From positions 1-47,079 of the forward strand of contig CAZZHQ010000012.1 in assembly GCA_964654015.1 (NCBI GenBank): DNA of 47,079 nt. The letters run 5' to 3'. This stretch comes from JAUUZT01 sp964654015 (GTDB taxonomy: Bacteria > Chloroflexota > Dehalococcoidia > GIF9 > AB-539-J10). Under the pieces are notes generated by a model. It made no database searches. It was not told the origin of the DNA and was given only the letters and a program-made list of their open reading frames with translations. Below are positions 7,271-14,357 of the stretch, in pieces; the first letter of the stretch is position 1; every line of letters begins with the position of its first letter. A program made the position numbers and the translations under genes.

Positions 7271-8278
7271 ATGACGAAGATAAGAGCAGTACAATATGGA
7301 TGTGGCCCAGTCGGCTGTAGCATAGTCAAATTTGCTGATCAGCAACACGATATCGAGTTCGTCGGTGCCATAGATACAGATAGCAGTCTCAACGGAAAAG
7401 ACCTGGGTGAAATAGCGGGACTGAAAAATAAGCTGGGCATCAGTATCTCTCCCGATGCCAAAGATGTATTATGTCAATCCATGCCAGACCTGGTTATTCT
7501 CAGCACTGTCTCTTCTGCAAGACTCATATGTCCACAGGTTGAATACTGTCTTCAAGTCGGCGCTAACGTCATTACCACCTGCGAGGAGCTGTGCTATCCC
7601 TATGACACCATGCCCGCTCTTGCGTCAAAGCTGGACAGTATAGCAAAGACACAGAACTGCACACTGCTTGCCACCGGTGTGAATCCCGGATTCCTGATGG
7701 ACCTCTGGCCGCTGGTAATGACCGGTGTTTGCCAGCAGGTAGACCAGATAAAAGTAGTCAGGATTCAGGACGCCTCACCACGACGTAAACCATTCCAAAA
7801 GAAGATAGGAGCAGGCTGTACACTTGAGGAATTTAAAGAGCGGGTTTCGTCAGGCTCAATACGGCATGTTGGCCTGGCTGAATCTATGGCGATGATTGCC
7901 AACGGCCTGGGATGGAAACTGGAAAATATCAGCGAGACAATTGAACCGGTGATTGCCGTGGAACGGTTTTCCACAAATTATTTAACAGTTGAGCCGGGGC
8001 AAGTGGCCGGCGTGCGACAGGTCACCAAAGGATGTATGGCAGGGAAAAAGGTAATTACCCTGGAATTCGAAGCCGCTGTGGGAGCCACTCATCCATATGA
8101 CGCGGTATATATTCGTGGTATCCCCGACATGGAAGTAGTCATTAAGGGAGGCATTCATGGCGACATAGCCACAGCGGCTATAGTAGTCAATTCAATTCAC
8201 CGGGTCATGGCAGCTCCGGCAGGACTGGTCACCATGAGGGACCTGCCCCTGATATCAGCTCTGAGGGTGAACAATTAA
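7271..8278 (+). CDS. 2,4-diaminopentanoate dehydrogenase-like NAD(P)-dependent enzyme
   Basis: A 335-aa oxidoreductase of the dihydrodipicolinate-reductase/DAP-dehydrogenase-like group. The N-terminal Rossmann motif is clear (VQYGCGPVGCSIVK, about residues 7-20), followed by AIDTD at the end of beta-2. The C-terminal half has the catalytic-domain pattern seen in 2,4-diaminopentanoate dehydrogenases of ornithine fermentation (ATGVNPGFLMD, THPYDAVYI). Other ornithine-pathway genes (OraSE, OrtAB) are absent here, so the substrate is uncertain. It heads a plus-strand run with the PLP protein, thioredoxin fusion and CPBP protease. The ATG at 7271 has a weak GAAAGG-type site. Confidence 0.72.
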   Translation: MTKIRAVQYGCGPVGCSIVKFADQQHDIEFVGAIDTDSSLNGKDLGEIAGLKNKLGISISPDAKDVLCQSMPDLVILSTVSSARLICPQVEYCLQVGANVITTCEELCYPYDTMPALASKLDSIAKTQNCTLLATGVNPGFLMDLWPLVMTGVCQQVDQIKVVRIQDASPRRKPFQKKIGAGCTLEEFKERVSSGSIRHVGLAESMAMIANGLGWKLENISETIEPVIAVERFSTNYLTVEPGQVAGVRQVTKGCMAGKKVITLEFEAAVGATHPYDAVYIRGIPDMEVVIKGGIHGDIATAAIVVNSIHRVMAAPAGLVTMRDLPLISALRVNN

Positions 8279-8335
8279 TACATAGAACAGTAAAGACATT
8301 TAAACTATAACTTACAAGTATATGGAGGTAAAAGC

Positions 8336-9505
8336 ATGACAGAACAGAGTATTCCCTATCCATCACTGGACACACCGGCGGTGCTGGTGGACATGGACAA
8401 GCTGGAGGCGAACATCGACAGGATGTCCAAACTGGCAGCCGGGGCAGGACTGAGGCTGCGTCCTCATGTAAAGGTCCACGAGTGTGCCGAGATTGCTAAA
8501 ATGCAGATAGCGTCAGGGGCCTGTGGTGTAGACGTAGGCTCAATGGGACAGGCCGAGGCAATGGCTGAGGCAGGCGTAAACGATATCCTCATCTCGCACC
8601 CCGGCTATTACGGTGGACACAAGCAGCAGAAACTGAGAAAACTGCTAGGCAGGGAAGATCTATCTTTAATGCTCAACATAGACATGGTGGAACAGGCAGA
8701 GGGGGCCTCCCAAGCAGGAGAGGCAGTGGGCAAGAGGATTCCTGTGCTGATAAAAGTGGACACGAACAAGCAATTGGGAGGAATGCCGCGACTGGGAGTA
8801 CTGCCGGGAGAACCAACGCTTGAACTGGCAAAACAACTGGTTAAACTGCCGGGCATCAAACTGGTCGGCATCTACGCCCATGAAATAGGCGGGGCTGCCA
8901 CAATCGACGATATGGCCTTCGGCACCGCCAAGTTGATAAGTGAAACAGCCACTCTATTGCGGGAAAATGGTATAGAGGTGAACCATATCTCCGTGGGCGC
9001 CTCGAACACACTGGCCGCCACCTGTCGTTATGTCAAGGAGGGCAAGTTCCCCGACATCAGCGAAGTACATCCCGGGAACTGTGTCATCGGAGACATTGGC
9101 TACATGCTCCGGGCGGCAAACACCCGCGAATCTTGCGCTATCACCATACTTACTACAGTAATCAGCACCTCTCATCCTGAGAAAGCGGCCGTCGACGCCG
9201 GTTACAAGTCCTTTGGTGCCGACTATAACATTGGCGCCGTGAAGAGTCCTGACTATTACTGGAACGATATCCCCTATTTCGGCTGTGTACAGGGACGACC
9301 CGACCTGCGAGCAGGACGATTGAGCGCCGAGACAGGTTACATATACTACATGGACCCCAGGAAGAAACTTGACTTCGGCGAGAGAATAGAAATTGTGCCC
9401 AACAACTCTACACTGGTAGTAAATATACACGAGAAGCTATACGGTGTTCGTAACGGCGTCGTGGAGAAGGAATTAAATATCACCGCCAGGGGTTGTGGGA
9501 ATTAA
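8336..9505 (+). CDS. D-threonine aldolase/DSD1-like PLP protein with altered metal site
   Basis: A 389-aa fold-type III PLP enzyme (alanine racemase N-terminal barrel plus D-serine-dehydratase-like C-terminal domain). The PLP lysine is K46 in RPHVKVHE; the phosphate-binding motif is near SVGASNT (219-225). In family members the C-terminal metal site has the form PNHxC; here it reads P355-N-N-S-T359, so the His and Cys ligands appear replaced by Asn357 and Thr359. The surrounding residues (IVP...VVNIHEKLYGVRNG) align well, so this is probably not an alignment artefact. Activity may be metal-independent or of another kind. AGGTAAAAGC precedes the ATG. It lies 57 nt after the dehydrogenase and is likely cotranscribed. 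Confidence 0.8.
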   Translation: MTEQSIPYPSLDTPAVLVDMDKLEANIDRMSKLAAGAGLRLRPHVKVHECAEIAKMQIASGACGVDVGSMGQAEAMAEAGVNDILISHPGYYGGHKQQKLRKLLGREDLSLMLNIDMVEQAEGASQAGEAVGKRIPVLIKVDTNKQLGGMPRLGVLPGEPTLELAKQLVKLPGIKLVGIYAHEIGGAATIDDMAFGTAKLISETATLLRENGIEVNHISVGASNTLAATCRYVKEGKFPDISEVHPGNCVIGDIGYMLRAANTRESCAITILTTVISTSHPEKAAVDAGYKSFGADYNIGAVKSPDYYWNDIPYFGCVQGRPDLRAGRLSAETGYIYYMDPRKKLDFGERIEIVPNNSTLVVNIHEKLYGVRNGVVEKELNITARGCGN

Positions 9506-9543
9506 CCACTAATAATTTGATGCATCCAGGAGAGATATAGATA

Positions 9544-10152
9544 ATGGAGAATAATCCTCCAGAAGAAGGGAGGGCTAAATCCTCCGATGAAAATCAGTCC
9601 ACCGTTCCGGTGCGATACGAGCTGTCCGTTTCAGCAGACGAGGCAACGAAGGGCGGCACCAGGATACTTTCGAGAAAGGGTAAGAGGTTGGAGCTAAAAT
9701 TGCCGGCAGGAATATCGACTGGGAGCACTATCAAGTTGAACAATGCCCTGCAACTGACAGACAGTCGTCCCGGAGACATCCTGGTTAAAATCACGGTAAA
9801 GACAGACGAGAGAAAACAAGGGGCTCACTCTGGAGTACTCGAGGTCAGCGATGCCATCTTTGAAAGCAAAGTACTGCAGAGTAAACTGCCCGTGCTGGTA
9901 GACTTCTGGGCGCCATGGTGCAGTCCCTGCCACCAGATCTCCCCACTGGTGGAGAAGCTGGCCGAGGAATACAATGGACGCATTAACTTTTACAAGTTAA
10001 ATGTGGATGATAATCCGCTGGCGGCGGGCAAGTTCCAGGTACAAAGCATCCCATTGCTTCTTTTCTTCAAGGACGGCAAGGTAATTGAACAAAGCCGCGG
10101 AGTGGTTTCGGAGTCTGTGATACGCACTAAACTGGAAGTACTGTTGCAATGA
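9544..10152 (+). CDS. DnaJ-C-terminal-like domain fused to thioredoxin
   Basis: A 202-aa cytoplasmic protein with two parts. Residues about 24-87 (YELSVSADEATKGG...LELKLPAGISTGSTIKL...GDILVKI) look like the substrate-binding beta-domain of DnaJ/CbpA C-termini. Residues about 97-202 form a thioredoxin domain with W125-C126-S-P-C129 and the cis-proline loop SIPLLLFF. Canonical thioredoxin has WCGPC; the G-to-S change may alter redox potential. There is no J-domain or zinc-finger. AGGAG lies 11 nt before the ATG. It follows the PLP protein and precedes a CPBP protease. A role in redox-linked protein folding is inferred from the fusion. Confidence 0.75.
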   Translation: MENNPPEEGRAKSSDENQSTVPVRYELSVSADEATKGGTRILSRKGKRLELKLPAGISTGSTIKLNNALQLTDSRPGDILVKITVKTDERKQGAHSGVLEVSDAIFESKVLQSKLPVLVDFWAPWCSPCHQISPLVEKLAEEYNGRINFYKLNVDDNPLAAGKFQVQSIPLLLFFKDGKVIEQSRGVVSESVIRTKLEVLLQ

Positions 10153-10177
10153 TAAAAAGGAGTGTTGAATCATATCT

Positions 10178-11077
10178 ATGAGTAAGCGAACCAGGGGGAT
10201 AGTTATCTACCTGGTAATCGCCTTCGGCATGGCATGGCTGCTCTGGGAGATACTGTTGAGACTGGGAGGCTTTGCTGGAACATCGCTGTCCCAGATTGCC
10301 ATCTTACCCGGAGCTTTTGCTCCTGCCATCGCCGCCATAGTAGTACGAAAATGGGTCACAGGTGAAGGGTTCAGTGATGCGGGCATGCGTCCCCGTCTTC
10401 GCCAGAACTGGAAATATTACCTGATTGGCCTGTTTCTGCCCTTTGTCGTTACCTCAATAATAGTTGGACTGGCAATAACCACCGGGACAGGAAAGCCCAA
10501 CTTTGACCTCCAAAACATTATCGCTATGCTTGCCCCGGGAGCAGAGATTAATCCATCGGCGGTATCCTTCCTGTGGATTCTGGTACCAATGCAGCTCACA
10601 TGGAGCGCTCTTCTGACCGCTCCTTTACTGTGGGGGGAGGAATTCGGCTGGCGAGGCTACCTGCAACCACGTTTATTCCCCGGACGCCCGTTGATGGCAG
10701 CTGTCGTAACAGGAATTATCTGGGGCGTCTGGCACTATCCTCTCAACCTCAGGGGCTATAATTACCCTGAACACCCACTGCTGGGACTGCTAATATTTCC
10801 GGTAAGTTGCATACTTATGTCAATTATTTTTGGCTGGTTGATGACAAGGTCAACCAGTATCTGGACAGTCTGCCTGGCGCACTCCGCTACCAACGCCATC
10901 GGCGGTTCATTAACCCTGCTGCTATTCTTGGGAAGGGCTGATTTCCTGTTCACGGGTTACCTTGGGTTGCTCTCATGGATACCACTGGGGGCTCTGGCAG
11001 CCTGGATTGTACTCACCGGCCGCCTCAAGGCAATAGAAATAGATACAAAAGCCGATTCCCTTTCCCCCGACTCTTAG
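10178..11077 (+). CDS. CPBP-family intramembrane metalloprotease
   Basis: A 299-aa membrane protein with about eight hydrophobic segments and the CPBP/Abi (CAAX protease-like) signature: E154-E155-x3-R159 in LWGEEFGWRGYL and H186 in GVWHYPLN. These are the catalytic residues of Rce1-type glutamic/metallo intramembrane proteases. The ATG at 10178 follows the fusion gene by 25 nt with AAAGGAG upstream. Substrates are unknown; bacterial members act in bacteriocin immunity or membrane-protein processing. Confidence 0.82.
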   Translation: MSKRTRGIVIYLVIAFGMAWLLWEILLRLGGFAGTSLSQIAILPGAFAPAIAAIVVRKWVTGEGFSDAGMRPRLRQNWKYYLIGLFLPFVVTSIIVGLAITTGTGKPNFDLQNIIAMLAPGAEINPSAVSFLWILVPMQLTWSALLTAPLLWGEEFGWRGYLQPRLFPGRPLMAAVVTGIIWGVWHYPLNLRGYNYPEHPLLGLLIFPVSCILMSIIFGWLMTRSTSIWTVCLAHSATNAIGGSLTLLLFLGRADFLFTGYLGLLSWIPLGALAAWIVLTGRLKAIEIDTKADSLSPDS

Positions 11078-11110
11078 ATTTCCACGTTGATTTCTGCCAT
11101 CCCTCTTCCT

Positions 11111-11145
11111 CGTCATTGCGAGGCAACTTTGCTGCCGTGGCAATC
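11111..11145 (+). repeat. Dispersed 35-nt stem-loop repeat, copy 1
   Basis: This matches 13221-13255 at 29 of 35 positions; all six differences are transitions. It can fold: ATTGC (11115-11119) with GCAAT (11140-11144) and GGCA (11122-11125) with TGCC (11133-11136). It resembles the TCATTGCGAGG-type intergenic repeats known from many genomes. It lies just downstream of the LeuD-like gene. Confidence 0.6.
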
Positions 11146-11235
11146 TGGGCGCTAAGTCAATCCGAGTGGGGTGTTATTTTGGACGGATAAGCGCCATGAA
11201 CTATTAACCATGAGCTACGAATTGCCCTGGAGCCA

Positions 11236-11739
11236 TCAGCCAGTCGTTTGCTGTGCCCTCAGCAGGGGTTTGATGCCACCCGCCTCCAGTATATGAAAGG
11301 CATAGTCCGATATCTGTTCACCCTGGCACTTTTCTTCACTGCTGATATTCTCGACTATCCCCTTCTCCAGGTCTACCTTTAGTTCATTGCCCTCAGCAGC
11401 TAATTTTGAAACGCCTGGACAGACCAGCAGTGGTAATCCGAGGTTAATACAGTTACGATAAAAGATGCGAGCAAACGATTCGGCAATAAGTAATCGTACT
11501 CCTGCTGCCTGCAGTGTTACGGCGGCATGTTCCCTGCTGGACCCACATCCAAAATTTGTGCCGGCGACCACTATCCCGCCCGGAGTGAACCGCTCTACAA
11601 AGGTGGGGTCTGCCCCTTCGAGGGTATGCTTAGCCAGGTCCTCTGCATCTGTCAGTTCCAGGTATCGCCCGGGGTATATCTGGTCGGTATCTATATTATT
11701 GCTAAACTTGTAGGCTCGCCCTCGAATAATTTTTTCCAT
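11236..11739 (-). CDS. leuD: 3-isopropylmalate dehydratase-type small subunit (LeuD family)
   Basis: Swivel-domain subunit of 167 aa of an aconitase-family hydro-lyase. The signature NFGCGSSREHAA is present, as is the N-terminal NNIDTDQIYPGRYL. The ATG at 11739 has AAGGAAGG 7 nt upstream; a TTG two codons earlier lacks a site. It follows the large subunit by 17 nt. No isopropylmalate synthase or dehydrogenase is next to it, so related substrates (homoaconitate, citramalate, dimethylmalate) remain possible; the symbol reflects the family only. Confidence 0.82.
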   Translation of the reverse strand: MEKIIRGRAYKFSNNIDTDQIYPGRYLELTDAEDLAKHTLEGADPTFVERFTPGGIVVAGTNFGCGSSREHAAVTLQAAGVRLLIAESFARIFYRNCINLGLPLLVCPGVSKLAAEGNELKVDLEKGIVENISSEEKCQGEQISDYAFHILEAGGIKPLLRAQQTTG

Positions 11740-11756
11740 GCTCAAACCTTCCTTTA

Positions 11757-13010
11757 TTAAATAATATAAGGCGTGGGGTCTACCAGCTTGCCCATCAAGG
11801 CAGAGGCCGCTGCTGTAGCTGGCGATGCGGAATATATCCTAGTTTCAGTGCTGCCCATGCGCCTCAGAAAATTACGACTGCTGGTGCTTACACATACCTC
11901 CCCTGCCGCCATCACTCCGGCGTGAACGCCTGCGCATGGCCCACAGCCCGGTGTGGCAAAGGTGACTCCGGCAGATATCAGCGACTCCATGTAGCCCGCC
12001 TTTATACAGCGCATTAAAACATCGGCTGAGCCGGGCATGACCACCATCCGACAACTTGTAGCTATTCTTTTTCCTTTGAGGATACGTGCCGCTATCTCGA
12101 TATCCTCCAACCTCCCTCCGGTACAGGTACCAATAAACACCTGGTCCACTGGTACCCCTGCTACCTCACTCACCGGTACTACGTCATCAACACTGTAAGG
12201 AACAGCCACTCTGGGAGTTAATTCCCCGACATCAAAATGATACTCGGCGCTGTAGCGATAATCCGAGTCGGTATCATAAACTGTAAAATCCCTGTCACTA
12301 TGCGCTTTAACGTATTCCAAAACCTTGTCATCAGGTCGGATAAACGTCGCCTTGGCACCCATCTCTACTGACATATTGCAGATAACCATGCGGCCAGCAA
12401 CAGAAAGTTCATCCACGGCAGAGCCGGTATATTCGATGGCCTTGTAGACCGCGGCGTCCTGCTTCAGTGAGCCGATGATATGTAAAATCACGTCTTTTGC
12501 CATCACACCCGGGCGTAAATGTCCGTCGATAGTAATCTTAATAACTTCTGGCACACGAAACCAGAGCTCTCCTGTGAGCATGATAGTAGCCATATCGGTC
12601 GCGCCAACTCCAGTGCTAAAGGCACCAAAGGCGCCATGGGTGGTGGTATGAGAGTCGGTAGCTACCAGTATCATCCCCGGCCAGACTATTCCCGCTTCGG
12701 GCATCACCTGGTGACATACACCAGCGTTAACATCAAACAGGTAACGTATACCCTGCTCTCGGACAAATTTGCGCATCACCCGCTGATTATCGGCAGACTG
12801 CATGGTCGGCGCCGGTGCATAGTGGTCAAAAACGAAAGCTATGCCCTCCGGATTCTTGACCTTCTTGCCTCCAACTTCGAAAAAAGACCTGACTGTTTGT
12901 AGATAGAGGTCGTTTACCTCACCAATATCCACCGTGCAATTGACAACCTCACCGACCTTCACCACCTCTTTTCCTGAATGTGCAGCTAAAATCTTTTCCA
13001 GTGCATGCAA
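11757..13010 (-). CDS. leuC: 3-isopropylmalate dehydratase-type large subunit (LeuC family)
   Basis: A 417-aa [4Fe-4S] hydro-lyase subunit of the LeuC/homoaconitase (HACN) type, typical length about 420. Conserved segments are ATDSHTTTHGAFGAFSTGVG, GTCTGGRLEDI and TPGCGPCAGVHAG; the Cys of GTCTGG and the two of CGPC are the cluster ligands. The enzyme isomerises a 2- to 3-hydroxy dicarboxylate through dehydration and rehydration. The start is TTG at 13010, with AAGGAAG 9 nt before it and no ATG available upstream before a stop. A TATAAT (13108-13103) lies about 95 nt upstream. The pair is flanked by the two 35-nt repeats. Confidence 0.88.
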   Translation of the reverse strand: MHALEKILAAHSGKEVVKVGEVVNCTVDIGEVNDLYLQTVRSFFEVGGKKVKNPEGIAFVFDHYAPAPTMQSADNQRVMRKFVREQGIRYLFDVNAGVCHQVMPEAGIVWPGMILVATDSHTTTHGAFGAFSTGVGATDMATIMLTGELWFRVPEVIKITIDGHLRPGVMAKDVILHIIGSLKQDAAVYKAIEYTGSAVDELSVAGRMVICNMSVEMGAKATFIRPDDKVLEYVKAHSDRDFTVYDTDSDYRYSAEYHFDVGELTPRVAVPYSVDDVVPVSEVAGVPVDQVFIGTCTGGRLEDIEIAARILKGKRIATSCRMVVMPGSADVLMRCIKAGYMESLISAGVTFATPGCGPCAGVHAGVMAAGEVCVSTSSRNFLRRMGSTETRIYSASPATAAASALMGKLVDPTPYII

Positions 13011-13388
13011 AGGCTGAGACTTCCTTTCTGGTAGTGATAGCTTCCTTGATTATAAAAATATCCGCTGAGACTACCTGCTGTAGTTCAAACAGACTGGCGG
13101 CTATTATAACACTAACTTGAACATAACAAGACAATTCACCTGCTAATTAACAAGTTCTTAAAAATATTTCCCTCCAATCATAGTGATAAGCATAGAGTCC
13201 CATGGAGTTCAGCCATTCTTCGTTATTATGAGGCAGCCTTGCTACCGTGGCAATCTCATGGCTGGAGGACACCTGGACTGCTCCGTCGTTACCGCTCTTT
13301 GTAAACTCATTGAAACAGTTTACAGGATGGTTTGCTATAATCAATTATCTGCATCTAATCATATATTCAAGTCAGGAAGGTAGTATAA
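13011..13388. other. Intergenic region between leuC and degV
   Basis: No gene is supported here. It contains a candidate minus-strand -10 box TATAAT (13108-13103) with a poor -35, repeat copy 2 (13221-13255), and the AGGAAGG ribosome site of the DegV gene at 13374-13380. Confidence 0.5.
13221..13255 (+). repeat. Dispersed 35-nt stem-loop repeat, copy 2
   Basis: Same orientation as copy 1, 29 of 35 identical. It shares GAGGCA, TTGCT and CCGTGGCAATCT. It is more decayed in the left arm (ATTAT for ATTGC), so its stem is weaker. It lies upstream of the LeuC-like gene. Confidence 0.6.
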
Positions 13389-14228
13389 GTGACGGTTAAA
13401 ATTGTAACCGATAGCGCAGCGGACATCCCACGAGAGACAGCGACAAAGCTGGGAATAAGTGTCGTGCCCCTGACAGTAGCATTTGGAAAGGAGGTCTACC
13501 GGGATGGAATCGACCTCAGCCCGGAGGAGTTTTTTCATAAGCTCACGCATAGCAAAGAGTTGCCCAAGACTTCTCATCCCTCAGTTGCCAGTTTCGTAGA
13601 GACCTACCGCTCACTTGCCAGAGATGGAGCCGAGATTATCTCAGTACACCTTTCCCGGAAATTAAGCGGCACATACCAGGCTGCTATTCTTGCCCGCGAT
13701 GAGGTAGCGAATGACTGCCATGTGGAGGTAGTAGACTCAGGGTCTGTCTCCATGGGAACAGGACTAACCGTAATATCCGCCGCAAGGGCAATTAAAGAGG
13801 GGGCTTCCTTTAAAGAAGTTCTGGAGTTGGTACACAGAAATGTAGCAAAATCGCGTCTTATGGCATTCTTCCAAACGTTGGAATACCTGCACAAGGGCGG
13901 GCGGATAGGTAAAGCAAAGACTCTAATGGGCACTATATTGCACGTGAAGCCCATTATTGTTGTCAGGGATGGTGAAGTTCATCCATTCGGCATGGCAAGA
14001 ACCAGGGCCGGTGCTATCAAAAAGTTGTACGAGTTTGCGAAATCTCTCCCCCGTATCAAAGAATTGTCTGTAATGTATGGTGGTACCGACCTCAAAGAGG
14101 TTGATACCCTGCTTGAGATGATGGATTCGTTTTTCCCAAAGCACCGTATCATGGTAGCCCAGGGCGGAGCCACACTGGGCTCTCACACGGGCCCGGGCAC
14201 CATGGCCATTGCAGCCCTGCTTGCATAG
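13389..14228 (+). CDS. DegV-family fatty-acid-binding protein
   Basis: A 279-aa cytoplasmic protein of the DegV/FakB family, which binds a fatty acid for phosphorylation by FakA. The family's opening VKIVTDSAADIP is intact, followed by SHPSVASF and a C-terminal segment GSHTGPGTMAIAAL matching the carboxylate-binding site. The GTG start at 13389 has AGGAAGG 8 nt upstream. No kinase partner gene is adjacent. Confidence 0.9.
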   Translation: MTVKIVTDSAADIPRETATKLGISVVPLTVAFGKEVYRDGIDLSPEEFFHKLTHSKELPKTSHPSVASFVETYRSLARDGAEIISVHLSRKLSGTYQAAILARDEVANDCHVEVVDSGSVSMGTGLTVISAARAIKEGASFKEVLELVHRNVAKSRLMAFFQTLEYLHKGGRIGKAKTLMGTILHVKPIIVVRDGEVHPFGMARTRAGAIKKLYEFAKSLPRIKELSVMYGGTDLKEVDTLLEMMDSFFPKHRIMVAQGGATLGSHTGPGTMAIAALLA

Positions 14229-14244
14229 TAAAAAGCCACGACTA

Positions 14245-14273
14245 TTGACAATAACGCACTTACTGTTCAATAT
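14245..14273 (+). promoter_or_regulatory. Sigma70-type promoter of the FG-GAP gene
   Basis: TTGACA (14245-14250), 17-nt spacer, CAATAT (14268-14273), about 85 nt before the ATG at 14358. Confidence 0.5.
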
Positions 14274-14357
14274 TTCATCAAGGTAACGTATTATCGTTAC
14301 CAGCATAGTTCAGCGAATTAAAGTGTTCCGTTTGCTTATTGTTAAGGAGGCATCGAG

